Positions 11,794 through 22,389 of a stretch of 64,000 nucleotides of DNA are shown one piece after another. The stretch comes from Lyophyllum atratum (Eukaryota > Basidiomycota > Agaricomycetes > Agaricales > Lyophyllaceae): contig JACGCN010000030.1 of NCBI GenBank assembly GCA_014905825.1, forward strand, positions 124,001 through 188,000, in the 5' to 3' direction. The translations under genes were made by a program, and so were the position numbers. Below the pieces are notes generated by a model. It did no database searches, was not told the origin of the DNA, and saw only the letters and a program-made list of their open reading frames with translations. Position 1 is the first letter of the stretch. Every line of letters starts with the position of its first letter.

Positions 11794-13313
11794 GGGAGTA
11801 GAACGCTAGATGTTGGTGGGGGGAAAAATGCGACCTTCCTGACCTTGGACGGTGACAGACGGTAGGCCGGCTGATATAGAATTCTGGGCGCTTTTTGTGA
11901 CGGGTTCGATGATCGACTCAGGCTGGAACCTGTCCCTGGAAACCCACAGAGAAGCATAGCCAGCCATCGATGATTGCGGGATCGAGCGGAAGTGTGGAGC
12001 CAGTCGGCAGTCGCGTCTTTCATCGAAACATGTCCTGGCTTGTTTCCTGCCGCACTGACAGTGGTATTCATACATTCAGCACGTCATGTCGGCCCCGCAA
12101 AGACCAAGATTGAGGTGTAACTTCACTCGTGGGGCCGAAGCAGAAAACATGCAAATCAACCGCCCTAATCCCTATCCGAAGGATACACGAAAGTTCAGCG
12201 AGCCTTGAGGTCGAAGTCTTCAGTGTCAAGTCACCACATAGACCGTATCGACCACGACATCATCTAGGAGCGCAAACCGCTCGCTTCTGGATCATTCGAA
12301 AACTGCTAGACACATCAATTAACGTAGGACGTGTCGAGTGGCAGGCCTGCTGATATTTACTGTAGCGCTTGAAGCCCTTGATTGACGATCTGCGAAATGG
12401 ATTCGGAAGGACCATATACTGCAGAATAGTATCAGGAGCGAGGGGTCCAGCGCCATCTTCGACACGTTGAATAATGAGTGGGACCAACGAGCCATGCATG
12501 CGAAGAAAAAACAGATAGGGTTGCAGGACACGGGGCATCGGCTCGATGTCGTTGTGGAAGACACTCAACAAGTTCAAGTTAGCCGCGCTCAGTGCCGAAC
12601 AGCACAGCCATAACCCGTCGGCCCAACAAAAAGCAAAAACCCGACGAGCCTTCGGTGGCAACTCTCCTAAACATGATATACCAACAGCCGAAGCATCAAA
12701 CAGACAATCCCCTCGCCTTTTACTAGGGGATTCCGTGATGCTTCGGCATCCAAATGTTGCGATACAATCTTTGGCAATGCTTCACTCCTTGTGAGTCTAG
12801 GAAGCCCAGTCTTCCTTTTCTTTTTTCTCTGCTCTCCTTCGGAAGCCTAAGGCGAAAAATGACCAGGAGAAAGCTGATCGAGCAGCTATCAAGAAAGCGG
12901 AAGATTTGGCAATACAGGCGGCTTTGAGAGGGGGAAAGTTATGAAAGTTCTTCGACTGCATGATGTCTCTTTTCTTTCCTTCTTTCCTTCTTTCCTTCGC
13001 GTGATTACTTAGTTACTGTACTTAGCATAACGGCCCTAGGATGTCGACTTATTCGCTTCGTCAACTTCATTTGCGGGCTCACGCCTCAAAACCATAGTGT
13101 CCGCATCGTTGATGAACGTAACAAAGACAGTCACTATGTATCAGCGCTAGGGCATCGGTATTACTGGTATACATATTTACCAGTTGACTGGCGGCCCTCG
13201 ATCATGTCCGATGAACTGACGTTGGTGCGCGTCATTAGCATAATTACCTGAACAGATAGATCTATTCGCGTTGCAAGAATACAGGTCATGGCGGACGCAC
13301 GATCATCTCCCTC
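11794..13313. other. Intergenic between kinase paralogs C and B
   Basis: Positions 11794-12115 are 5' flank shared by the kinase copies. An open frame of 133 codons runs 12661-12260 on the minus strand; it has no recognised domain, and I do not count it as a gene. From 12799 the second copy of the segmental duplication begins. Confidence 0.45.
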
Positions 13314-14990
13314 TCAAGGGCAGTATCCACAGGAGCAGGCAAATCCACCCCTCACCCATGGACTTCCAATCAGTTCGGAAGCGGACAATCGGTCTTCAGG
13401 ATCTAAGCTCAGACATTCCTTAAGGAACTCGACGACCGCCGGGATGTCCTCCTCAGATACACAGCCGGTTTCCGTTAATTCTGTTTGCAGGCTTGTCTCC
13501 GGAATAAGATGATCGAAGTATCCTTGATAATTTTAACAGGTTAATCGTGCGGCGAATCATAGAGTGAATGTAGCATAATGTACCATCAGCATCGAAGAAT
13601 TCCTTGACGCGCTTGGATTTCAGGGATATGGCTGGATCAAGGAAATCTTCAGTTATAGCCTGCATGCGTGCCAAGTGTTGGATGTCATCTAGCCCTTCTT
13701 CGAAGAGTGGTCGGCCGGTAAGGAGATAATACGTCTGGTATCTATGAGGAGATGTATTTGGAACTGCGTGGAAGTACCCACAGCGCAGCCTAGCATCCAA
13801 GTGTCGATTTTGATGTCGAAACCTGTGCCGAGGATAACCTCAGGTGGTCGGAGAGAAGGGTCGACCGACGTGTCCCAGGACGCATCCTTCCCTCTCCCTG
13901 TTGCTCTCGCTAGGACATCGTTTAACGCGAAGGGGATAAAATTGAAGATAAACCCATGCTTACCGTGCCCAAGATTGTTCAGATATATCGCATAATTGGC
14001 GATGTTAAAATTGTCATCATCCCAACGCCATTGATTTCCACACGGCTCGGAGCGCACGACAGGGTATCTCTTCCCATCGACTGTAACTTCTTTATGGACA
14101 TCGGATGGCAGCGAATCATCCGCGATAGGCTGCACATTGACGGCTCTTTGAGATACCCAGAATAAGAGATTGTCTGCCTTCAAAGCTGTTGCGATGTCAG
14201 GCTTTCTCTCTACTGAACCACAGGAGAAAAGGAATCGTGCCTCCATGGATGATGTCAAGTGCTTCGAGGTCGATAAGTGCCTCCACAGCACACGCGATCA
14301 CCTTTTTGACGGTATGGACCTTCAATGATCTGGTCGGGGACGTCTGTCGGAATGTATCAAGGTCTACGCCGAGTGCATCCAGTGCGAAGCATTGATGTTC
14401 CCCGTGGTGGCTTTGCTCTGTGAAGTGGTCTCGAAGAATCGACAAGCCATCCCAAGGTCCGAGTCGGCTGATCGCCTGCAGCGCGCTAAGTTCCTGAGAT
14501 TTCTCCGCGGTGGCATGAGTTGTAAGTAATTTCAGAGCCACGAATAGCCCGCTGACGCTCCTAAGAGGAGCGGCACCATAAGCAGGATTCACCGAAATGA
14601 CTGTGGCAATACTTACTGGAGATCAGAGGCGAGCCACACGGATGATCGGGGTCCAAACCCAAGTTTTCTGATTATCTTATAGCGGCCTTCTTTGAGAAGC
14701 AATCCTGGATATCCAGCAAAGTATCCGAATCCTTGTTCCATCGACAAGTCAAGAGGTTCTTCGGGAAATTGAGCCATGATGCTAGATATTGTGGGGAAAG
14801 GTGCGAGCTGATATAGAATCCCGGGCGCTTTTAGTGACGGGCATGATGATGGAGCTGTAACCTTTCCCTTGGGACCCACAGAGAAGCATAGCCTGCAATT
14901 GATGATAGTGGCATCAGGTAAAGGCGTGCACCGATGGCGCCCATCCTTCACTGATAACCGTAACCGAGCGGAATGTTGATTACCTTATCA
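12799..14990. repeat. Segmental duplication, copy 2 (kinase block B)
   Basis: Direct copy of 6285-8500 covering gene and flanks. The protein differs from copy A at scattered positions, and the intron positions are the same. Confidence 0.85.
13314..14777 (-). CDS. SRPK-like protein kinase paralog B, probable pseudokinase
   Basis: Starts at ATG 14777 (MAQFPEEPLDL) and stops at 13314. It keeps the glycine loop, VALKLL lysine, NLGHA, RPPEVIL and DTWMLGCA motifs and ends with ACSCGYCP. The catalytic-loop intron spans 14240-14186, 55 nt, beginning GCACGA and ending CAACAG. An alternative GT donor present in copy A at the same place is mutated to GA here, so only the GC donor is shared by all three copies. 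The spliced loop reads IIHGALKADN, lacking the catalytic Asp. No frameshift or stop was found in the other exons. Function is unknown; a scaffold or decoy role is possible. Confidence 0.82.
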
Positions 14991-15303
14991 GACTGCTTAC
15001 CGATGTGTGCACCCGAAGACACATACGCCCCAAGCCATACTTAGACTATCGACTGGGACAAACGCCACGCGTTGATATAGGTGAGCGCGAATGGAGGGCT
15101 TAAGTCGACCGCCAGATGGCTCTCATCTCATCTCACGGAGAGGTTCTGGCAATTGGAAAACAGACGACACACTTGTCAACTACCCCATATCACGAAGAGG
15201 GACGCGCCACAGAGCCTGATATAATCGAAACTTGTGTTCGCCTTACCCGCTCCAGACAGCCTAGTTTAGAGAACGGTGAGGACGCCAGACTATGCTGATC
15301 GGT
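14991..15303. other. Intergenic
   Basis: No gene or repeat seen. The end of the LPMO gene lies just beyond, on the minus strand. Confidence 0.5.
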
Positions 15304-16511
15304 TCAAAAATGACTCACAGGACCAGGCTGGACGTAGGTGGTCGGGATGGCTGTAAGTATATGTTATTAGGGTGTTATGTACCTGGCGAGAGGTTGAGCC
15401 TTACGATAATAGATGTTGATCACAATTCCGGGCTCCTAAAATCATTTGCCTGCTCGATTTCTGCACTTGAAGAGAAGAGGAGTAACCACTCACGTTCCCA
15501 CTGTAGACACCCGGGATGGCGACCAGAGGTTTAGGACTTCCACTTCCACCACCGGTCACGTTGATCTGTCCGCAACTGATGTAAAATTGGGCTTGCAAGA
15601 AAAACAGTCATCAGAATACAGAGATGGAAATGATGTTACAGTGGGACTTACCACCGCCTGGAGCCGAGGCGGAGTGGAGAGCGATGGCTTCCATTCGGAC
15701 GAGGTACCTGTGTGGAAACACAGTAAGCTCTTGCGTTGGCTGGAGATAGGCGGTGATGGACTCACTGTCCAGAAGGGAGTGACTTGGGGACAGTGAAGCT
15801 GACACTGGGAATGTCTAGCCGGATAATCAGCTATATTTTTGCTTTCAACGGATTCAACGACGTACTGGAACCAGGGAAAGTGATTGCCTTCCCGCCGTCG
15901 GTTACAGCGGGAATTTGGTATACCTAGTAGAAGCCGTTATCCATTTCGGTGTTCCGAATGCGTGAAAGGAAAGGAGGCGTACTTTGAACCACACATTTCC
16001 GGACCCATCCCATGTGGAGACGTTCGAAGGCGCTTTCGCCATGTAGACGTTGACAACCTTGGTAAAGAAAATGATTACCATCCTAATACTACTTCCATGT
16101 CATGTACTCGAGTATACTGCTGCTTACACCAGCGTGATAGATGTTCCCGTTGCTCTTGATGCCAAGCTGTGAGCCAGCTGCGACATTAACAGTGGAAGCG
16201 GTGGCTTGAGTTTCAGATGTGTAGCACCGGAAGTCTGCACTCTTGACGTCCGTGACCTGCCCGGGCGGAGCTGATCAATAAAGGTTTCTGCGAAAGAGAC
16301 GAAGTGACTCACCGGCGCTTGCGAGTTGAAGTTGTTCGTCTTGCGGACGTACAACCAGTCCGTGCTGGCGATGCCGTTCACGATGAGGGATGGGAACGTG
16401 TCTTGAAGACATACGCGTTAGTCCAGCTGGAAAGAGGCGGACTGGGCATGCCTTACAGTGAGCTGACGTGATCGCGCAGAGAGAAAGATTGATCAAGGCA
16501 AAAAGTCTCAT
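15304..16511 (-). CDS. AA9 lytic polysaccharide monooxygenase (former GH61)
   Basis: Secreted copper enzyme that cleaves cellulose (sometimes other beta-1,4-glucans) oxidatively. Ten exons join in frame: 16511-16457, 16401-16313, 16256-16128, 16057-15983, 15923-15866, 15814-15766, 15707-15652, 15591-15494, 15435-15405, 15350-15304. The signal peptide [17 protein letters not shown] is followed by His, which becomes residue 1 of the copper-binding histidine brace ([11 protein letters not shown]). The second brace His is in NIYHAG and the axial Tyr in [16 protein letters not shown]. The conserved IALHSA and NGDVWFK-like VWFKVYQ segments are present. The protein ends after TTYVQPGP with no CBM1, so it is a single-domain enzyme. 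The last exon is the least certain, since a further 29-nt intron could lead to an ending near 15266. Confidence 0.92.
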
Positions 16512-17405
16512 CTTCGATGATGAAAATTACATTGCTCCGGCCCTTCGACTGTCTTTTATACGACGAAGAGATCCGGAGAAAGCGCGTTGCATCATAATGC
16601 CGAGCCCGTCTGGTGACCAGGAAGAAACGATGCCTACTTATAACATAAGAAATGACAATTCCAGGAAGCTCGAGAAAGGCCGTCTGGTGGGCAAGAAGAA
16701 CGGTCGTTGCCTATAGGCTGACATGGTCTATCGTCTAACGGAATAAATCAACACTATAAAAAGACTGGGACATCGATTGAAACTTACCGAAATATACACG
16801 AGGCTGGGCCGACCAAAGTTCAATGCTCCTTCCTAGTCGCCCTATGACATTCAATGACTTACGGAATGGGCCAGGGATACTCAAGCGACCATGCGTGTAG
16901 ATCGTCAAGCGTGATTCTTCCCTCTCTGGAGCGTTCCCCGAGTCGAACCCGTTCAACTAGAGCGCCATGGGTTGTTCTCGGTGTATCAAGAATGCCGAGC
17001 CGCTTCGAAATCTGAACATGATCTGCCGTCGACGAAGGAAAAGCCGCGATGTCAGCGGGGTTAGCAACAGGTTCTGACGATGACGTTTCCGAGGCGATTG
17101 GGCATGGATGACGCTAGCAAGAAAAATCCGGGATGACAGCGGGTCTGCACAAGGTCGATGAGACAAGTACCGAACGCGGCCAGAGCAGAAAAGGACATGT
17201 GGACTTTCATCGAAGGCCAGATCCTGTCGAACTATGAGTGAAGCGATTATACCGCTAACTGTTCTGACTCCGCTGCGGGCGACCTATCGTCTTCGATCGT
17301 GGTCAATCTTGCAATGTCTTTGTGTCGAGCTGATTGTAGTCTGTAAAAGGTACATCGGGTGTATCGAGAACTGCCTGGTATGTGGGGAATAATTACAAAA
17401 TATCA
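16512..17405. other. Intergenic upstream of the LPMO gene
   Basis: Contains the LPMO promoter side and the 3' flank of the HMG-CoA lyase gene. Short open frames are present, none convincing. A B-box-like string near 16930 has no cloverleaf around it. Confidence 0.5.
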
Positions 17406-18636
17406 TCAAAGCTTGGCCCTGACATCAACGTCCCGCTCCTCGCGTTGCTTGCTCGCACGAAGGGCGCGTCCTGCGCGACTGACACTTTCGCGGCCCAGCT
17501 TCTCGCTAATCCACCATCCAATCTTCACCATCTCGTCCAGGTTGATCGTTCCGTTATTGGAGCCCGCGATGTGGTACTGCGAGTCCTTGAGCGCGTAGAG
17601 GACGTCTTCTGTTGCGACGTTCCCTGTTGCGCCTGGCGAGTATGGGCATCCACCGAGTCCTCCGACGGAGGAGTCGATGGTCCTGATACCTTGGCCGAGC
17701 GCCGCGAAGACGTTGGCGACGGCGGTGCCGTACGTGTCATGGAACTGTAGTATTATTAGCAGCAATCTCCAACGATAGAACACCTGGACTAACATGACCC
17801 TGAAACATAAATTAGCCATGCGAGGGAATACAATGCAGCTGAGAAACTCACAGCAAGTTTCTCGACTGGTACACTCTTCTTAACTTCCTCAATCATCTCC
17901 GCTACCTTATTTGGCGTTCCCTGACCGACCGTATCACCAAGACTGACTTCATAGCATCCCATGTCCGCCAACGCCTTCGCGACTTCCCTTACGCGCTTGA
18001 AATCCACGGGGCCAGAGTACGGACATGCGATAGCAACGCTGACGTACCCCCGGACCCGCAGTCCTCGATCCAAAGCAGCTCGAGCAACAGGTTCTAGACG
18101 CAGTAGCGACTCCGCCGTTGTTGCGTTGAGGTTCGCACGCGTGAAAGCATCAGTTGCAGCCGTAAATATCGAGATTTCGTCCGAGACTGGCGGTGAGAGC
18201 TTCGTCTCGTCAAGTAGGGCGAAAAGATTGTCGAGACCCTTCTTATTCGGTACCAGGACGGCATAATGTACACCAGGCAGACGTTCCATTTTCGTGATGA
18301 CCTCCGAGGTGCCACCCATCTAGTGCGTACGATCAACACTGGTAGTCTGACCGTTAATCAAATGTAAACACTCACTTGTGGGACCCACTTCGGGCTCACA
18401 AAGCTCCCTGTCTCGATGTTCTGAGCTCCGGCCCTCGCCAGTCGGTTTATAAGCTCCACCTTGACATCGACTGGTATGACTCCTTTCTCGTTCTGTAGAC
18501 CATCTCGAGGCCCAACTTCAACAATATTGACCAAGTTATTCGCCGCCGCTGCCGTTGCGAACGTCCTCCCGCAGTGAGCATGCTTGAGGACTCGGGAGGC
18601 CCGCATAGCGCATCGTGCTGTTTGTGAAGGGAGCAT
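17406..18636 (-). CDS. HMGCL: Hydroxymethylglutaryl-CoA lyase
   Basis: Cleaves HMG-CoA to acetoacetate and acetyl-CoA in leucine degradation. Exons: 18636-18376, 18319-17852, a 6-nt microexon 17799-17794, and 17744-17406. The N-terminus ([17 protein letters not shown]...) is basic and Ser/Arg-rich, as in mitochondrial presequences. The barrel starts [16 protein letters not shown]. The microexon supplies Gly-His so that the product reads LAGHFHDTYG, a metal-binding segment. The signature [20 protein letters not shown] with the active-site Cys is intact. The C-terminus is -RAKL, a plausible PTS1 peroxisomal signal, so dual mitochondrial and peroxisomal location is possible. About 350 residues, normal for the family. 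It shares a short divergent promoter region with the small frame at 18905. Confidence 0.95.
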
Positions 18637-18904
18637 TGAAATAACTGGTACGAGAGGTATGATCCTGTTTCATGGAGGCCTTATATGTCGGACTAGAGCC
18701 GAAATCATGGTTTTGACGACGTACTGAAGTGAATCAGAACAGGACTTGCAAGTGGGAGGAGTGACGGATCTGGTCCGGTTCGGCCGAAAGGGAGATTGTG
18801 GTTGGCAAGTGGCATCGGCCGATTAGCCGAGGTCCCCGGAAGCTGCTACCAAACACGGAAAAATAACGCGCAATGGGCGCCTTGACTCTGAGGCTCTCCA
18901 AGGT

Positions 18905-19165
18905 ATGGCGGTCTCATCAGATCTGTTTAAACAGCGTAGGGTATCTTTTAGGCTGACATTCAATATGTGCGACACTGCCCTACGTGTAATCGTTGACCGT
19001 GAAGCCACGTTCGAAGTACCTCAAGAAGACTTTGAACTCCATCATACTTTGAATTCAATCTCTCTCATCTTCATCCTGGCTGTCGCAGTGTGGGTCGTAC
19101 TTGGGTCGTACGGCATGTTCAGCGCACCAGCGAGTCAGGCTAAGGAGGAAGAACGCGCCGAATAG
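18905..19165 (+). CDS. Possible small single-pass membrane protein
   Basis: An open frame of 86 codons, or 66 from the second Met. One clear hydrophobic segment is present (SISLIFILAVAVWVVLGSYG), with an acidic C-terminal end (KEEERAE). It sits 268 bp from the start of the HMG-CoA lyase gene in divergent orientation. No family is recognised and no intron is needed. It could be chance, but the membrane segment flanked by charged ends is of a kind seen in real small proteins. Confidence 0.35.
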   Translation: MAVSSDLFKQRRVSFRLTFNMCDTALRVIVDREATFEVPQEDFELHHTLNSISLIFILAVAVWVVLGSYGMFSAPASQAKEEERAE

Positions 19166-19530
19166 GAGAAACAGTCAGGGCGAGGACTAAGTCTATAGTG
19201 GCAGAGCCGAGCGGCGGGCGCAGCCTCGTCAAGAATGGTGTTCCGCGAACCTGCTATACGACTTTGACTTCACCCGGGGCTACCAAGTGTCGTCAACCTT
19301 ACCCCTGGTCGAAAAATGATTGTATCTCCTGTCAAATATATTACTGCGTTTAGTGACGCTATATAGCTGCTTTAAGAGCCTCATTCGAGCTAGCACAGAC
19401 AGGCCGGGGAAAGGCAATGACGCGTAGTACTAAATGTTGTGGCGTACTGTCGTGACTGATCACATGGCTGTCGTCGACACGTGCGCGTGAACGGCCAGCT
19501 CGCTTAGCCTACGCGAGCTTCACCTCTGTC

Positions 19531-19712
19531 GAGAACCTTCCGTACGCGTCTACAATGTTCTATACGCGCCTCCGACGTTCTGTGTGCATCTCCGACGTTC
19601 TGTGCGCCTCTCCGCCATTCGAGCGGACGTCGCTGACTCAACTCCACAATAGCGCGTCCGGCCACGTACAACAAAGCATTACTTGTCAAGAGCTATGGCC
19701 TGGACTATAAAA
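19531..19712 (+). promoter_or_regulatory. Promoter of the BAG gene: phased TTC array (HSE-like) and TATA box
   Basis: Five successive 20-bp units run from 19531 to 19630, each with TTC at unit positions 8-10 (CTTC, GTTC, GTTC, GTTC, ATTC). The first contains GAACCTTC (19533-19540), an inverted GAA/TTC pair as in heat-shock elements. A TATAAAA box follows at 19706-19712, about 80 bp before the preferred ATG at 19791. Heat-shock control would suit an Hsp70 co-chaperone; that link is inference. Confidence 0.55.
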
Positions 19713-19790
19713 CCTGGGCGCGATGCAACGGTCAGGTCCCATATTCTCTTCCCCGAATACCCACTCACAGTCCCATCTACAGAACTAAAC

Positions 19791-21956
19791 ATGTCGCACT
19801 ACTTGTCTTATCCTCGTCTCCCAATGGCGTCCTCTTACGCTCCAACGCCCTTGGGAACTCCTCGCGATCGGTACCTCGCCGCAGTTGCAGAGGTCAAAGC
19901 TGCAGAGGCCGAGTATCTCGCTGTTGAAGCTCTCCAGCGCGAGGAAGAAGCTCTCAGCCGGCGTTTGGAGGAAATACAGTTGCATAAACAGGAGCAGGAG
20001 CTCCTTCGTTCCAGCTACGGTCAAGCGCCTTACCATCCTTCCACTCGAATATTCAACCCAGACCACTATTCCCCCGCTGGCTACGGTCGTCTCGCAGCCC
20101 TTCCTCGCCAAGTCGGTGAGCAGGAACGCCGGCGTCGTATTCTGGAGGCCGAGCTGATCCAAGAACGTCGTCATCAGACAGAGGCAGCCCAGCTGCTTCC
20201 TTTCAGCCGCCAGAACCGATTGCCACGGAACGTGGCCCTTAGCCCCCCCTGGAAGGCACTTCTCGATCCGCAGACGAAACTGTATGCCCGTACCCAGTCG
20301 TCTTTTGTCAAGCCCGTATGTTATTACCCCCCAGTTCCCGTCGTTTCGTCGCTCACGCCCGCCGTCCAGAATTCATCACTGGAGCCTACAGGCAATTTCG
20401 GCGTTCAAGATCTACTCAACCAAATTCTTGGGGGTTCGAAACCCGAGACTTCAGATGAACCTACTCCGGCTGAAAAAGAAGTACTCCGACAAGTGGCCGA
20501 TCTCTTCATTCCTCCTTCCAAACCAACCAAGGCTCCCGTGCATACTCGAGAGTCTGCGTCAGATGAGCCTACTGCGGCTGAAAAACAAATGCTCCAGCAA
20601 TTCGAGGACTTATTTAAATATCCTTCGATCACACCCAAGGCGCCCTTTCCTGCTCGCATGCCTACTCCGGCTGAAGAAGCAGCGCTCAAATCGCAATTCG
20701 CCAACCTCTTCCTTCACCCTTCTGCGCCAGCTCAGTCTACCGCTCAAACTTCCATTCCTTCCAAGGTGCCCGCCGCGTGTTCAGCTGCGCCACTTCGTTC
20801 GAAAGGCGCTGACGCATATCTCAAAGAACAACTTGAATCGCGTCTCCACGAGGAGTCTTCCCCTGAAGTAAGGCACGTCATTCAGGCCATCTTCGCCTCA
20901 CCACAGGACACTGACTCTCATCCCATGACCTCTTCCTCTCCCGCCCGCGACCCAGTCGGGACCTGCAAAGGGAAAGCCAAGGCTACAGGCACTTGGGCTG
21001 GTCCATCACCTTCCGCCCCCTCCGCTATCGACAAGGACATTGTCAACTCGGTGAACGAAATCCGCAACATCGATGCCGCTTTCCAAGCCCTACAGGCCGA
21101 CTTCACCTTCCCTGCCCACGTCGATTTTCTCCCTGCCTACGTCATTTCCGGTAGCAGTGGCATCCCAGGGTTGTCCAGTTCGGAAGCATCCGCAACCGCA
21201 CACCTGGCATACACCTCGCCCAACCAGGCTGTGCGCTTGTACGAGCAGTCTTTGTACGCGCTCCTGGCCCAGCTGGATGGCGTCGAGAGTTTTGGGAGTG
21301 ATAAGCTGCGGGGGATGAGGAAGGAGGCTGTGAATAGAGTTGAGAAGGCGCTTGATGAGCTGGAGAGGGAGGTCAGAGGTCGGTGGAAGGCTGAGGGTGT
21401 TGACGTCGAGGTGACGGGGACTATACCAAACCAGCCTGCTGCTGCTTCGGAGGAGTCGGTGACACCTCCTTCGGAGCTGGTGTCCTCCCAGGACGACTCT
21501 GTTGCGATCCCTGATTCTTCTAAAGTGCCGATCGAGGGTACCATTGAGACCGCAGTCTCGGAAGATCCATCCACGCCTGTCCCCGCAGCCGGCGTCGGAT
21601 CTGAGCCATCCAACGCCCCTGTGCCGGCCGTCTCCCCCTCCGCGACATCCGATACAGTCTCTAGGCCTGCACATACATCCATGACCCATAACATTGACTC
21701 TATCACCAACCCACACTCCACCCACGCCGAAACACTGTCTTCCACCGCGTCCCTGTCGACCTCTTCTGCCGCGTCATCATCCGTTACCATCGCCGACTCT
21801 ACTACCGCTCAGAAGCCCATCCCCCCTATGGAACTGGAGTCCGCTGACACATTCCTACTGTCCGCCTCGTCTGCCGACGCGGACTCGATTTCGAAGCGTC
21901 CTAACAGCAAGGATAGGGATGATGCCAGGAGCGAGTGGTCGGAGGTTGAAGCTTAG
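19791..21956 (+). CDS. BAG-domain protein (Hsp70 nucleotide-exchange co-chaperone)
   Basis: Intronless frame. The ATG at 19791 (MSHYLSYPRLP, context AAACATG) is chosen because the TATA box at 19706 lies between it and the upstream in-frame ATG at 19683. An N-terminal charged coiled coil (about residues 30-85, EAEYLAVEALQREEEALSRRL) is followed by three imperfect repeats of about 40 residues built on PT(P/A)AE(K/E)..L..QF.(D/N)LF (20455-20740). The BAG domain lies at 21200-21390 (AVRLYEQSLYALLAQLDGVES through NRVEKALDELEREV). The last 180 residues are Ser/Thr/Pro-rich and disordered. BAG domains bind the Hsp70 ATPase domain and speed ADP release. The repeats may be client- or partner-binding short motifs; that is inference. 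Confidence 0.85.
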   Translation: MSHYLSYPRLPMASSYAPTPLGTPRDRYLAAVAEVKAAEAEYLAVEALQREEEALSRRLEEIQLHKQEQELLRSSYGQAPYHPSTRIFNPDHYSPAGYGRLAALPRQVGEQERRRRILEAELIQERRHQTEAAQLLPFSRQNRLPRNVALSPPWKALLDPQTKLYARTQSSFVKPVCYYPPVPVVSSLTPAVQNSSLEPTGNFGVQDLLNQILGGSKPETSDEPTPAEKEVLRQVADLFIPPSKPTKAPVHTRESASDEPTAAEKQMLQQFEDLFKYPSITPKAPFPARMPTPAEEAALKSQFANLFLHPSAPAQSTAQTSIPSKVPAACSAAPLRSKGADAYLKEQLESRLHEESSPEVRHVIQAIFASPQDTDSHPMTSSSPARDPVGTCKGKAKATGTWAGPSPSAPSAIDKDIVNSVNEIRNIDAAFQALQADFTFPAHVDFLPAYVISGSSGIPGLSSSEASATAHLAYTSPNQAVRLYEQSLYALLAQLDGVESFGSDKLRGMRKEAVNRVEKALDELEREVRGRWKAEGVDVEVTGTIPNQPAAASEESVTPPSELVSSQDDSVAIPDSSKVPIEGTIETAVSEDPSTPVPAAGVGSEPSNAPVPAVSPSATSDTVSRPAHTSMTHNIDSITNPHSTHAETLSSTASLSTSSAASSSVTIADSTTAQKPIPPMELESADTFLLSASSADADSISKRPNSKDRDDARSEWSEVEA

Positions 21957-22389
21957 ACTCGGGATTTGGGGTTCATATGGGATTCTTACTTGGACCAAAA
22001 TGGTTCACGATCTATTTATGTGATATGACGATGCCATGTATTTACTGTTCTTCAGAACGTAGTGTACTTCTAGATGTACTCGTATCGTTTGACCACCAAT
22101 TTGATGACTGTAATCTCATAATTTATCCAACTGTGCCGTGAGTGATCGTGAACGCAAATTATCGCCAGGCAAGCAGCTCCAGACTCGATTCAGATATTTA
22201 GCATACTTACTATCAGGGTCGTTTGCTTGTCATCACAGGATCATAGGCGTTGGTTAGGTCGGCAACTCGTGATGCCGGTGTTGTTAAACAAGTGTTTTGG
22301 CTTTACCACGCTTTACCTGGTTCCGTGATTGCTTTTCACATAATCTCTGGCTCCTGCCACAGTATGTCCCTTGCGTTCCCCTCACCATC
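21957..22389. other. Intergenic
   Basis: 3' flank of the BAG gene and promoter of the hydrolase gene. Nothing else seen. Confidence 0.5.

Noticed and set aside
12260..12661. 133-codon minus-strand frame between kinase copies
   Set aside because: No domain, no exon partners and no duplicate. Left unannotated as a gene.
16900..16980. Second B-box-like string near 16930
   Set aside because: No A box at the right spacing and no cloverleaf.
19683..19790. Upstream ATG of the BAG gene
   Set aside because: A TATA box lies downstream of it, so the transcript most likely begins after this ATG.
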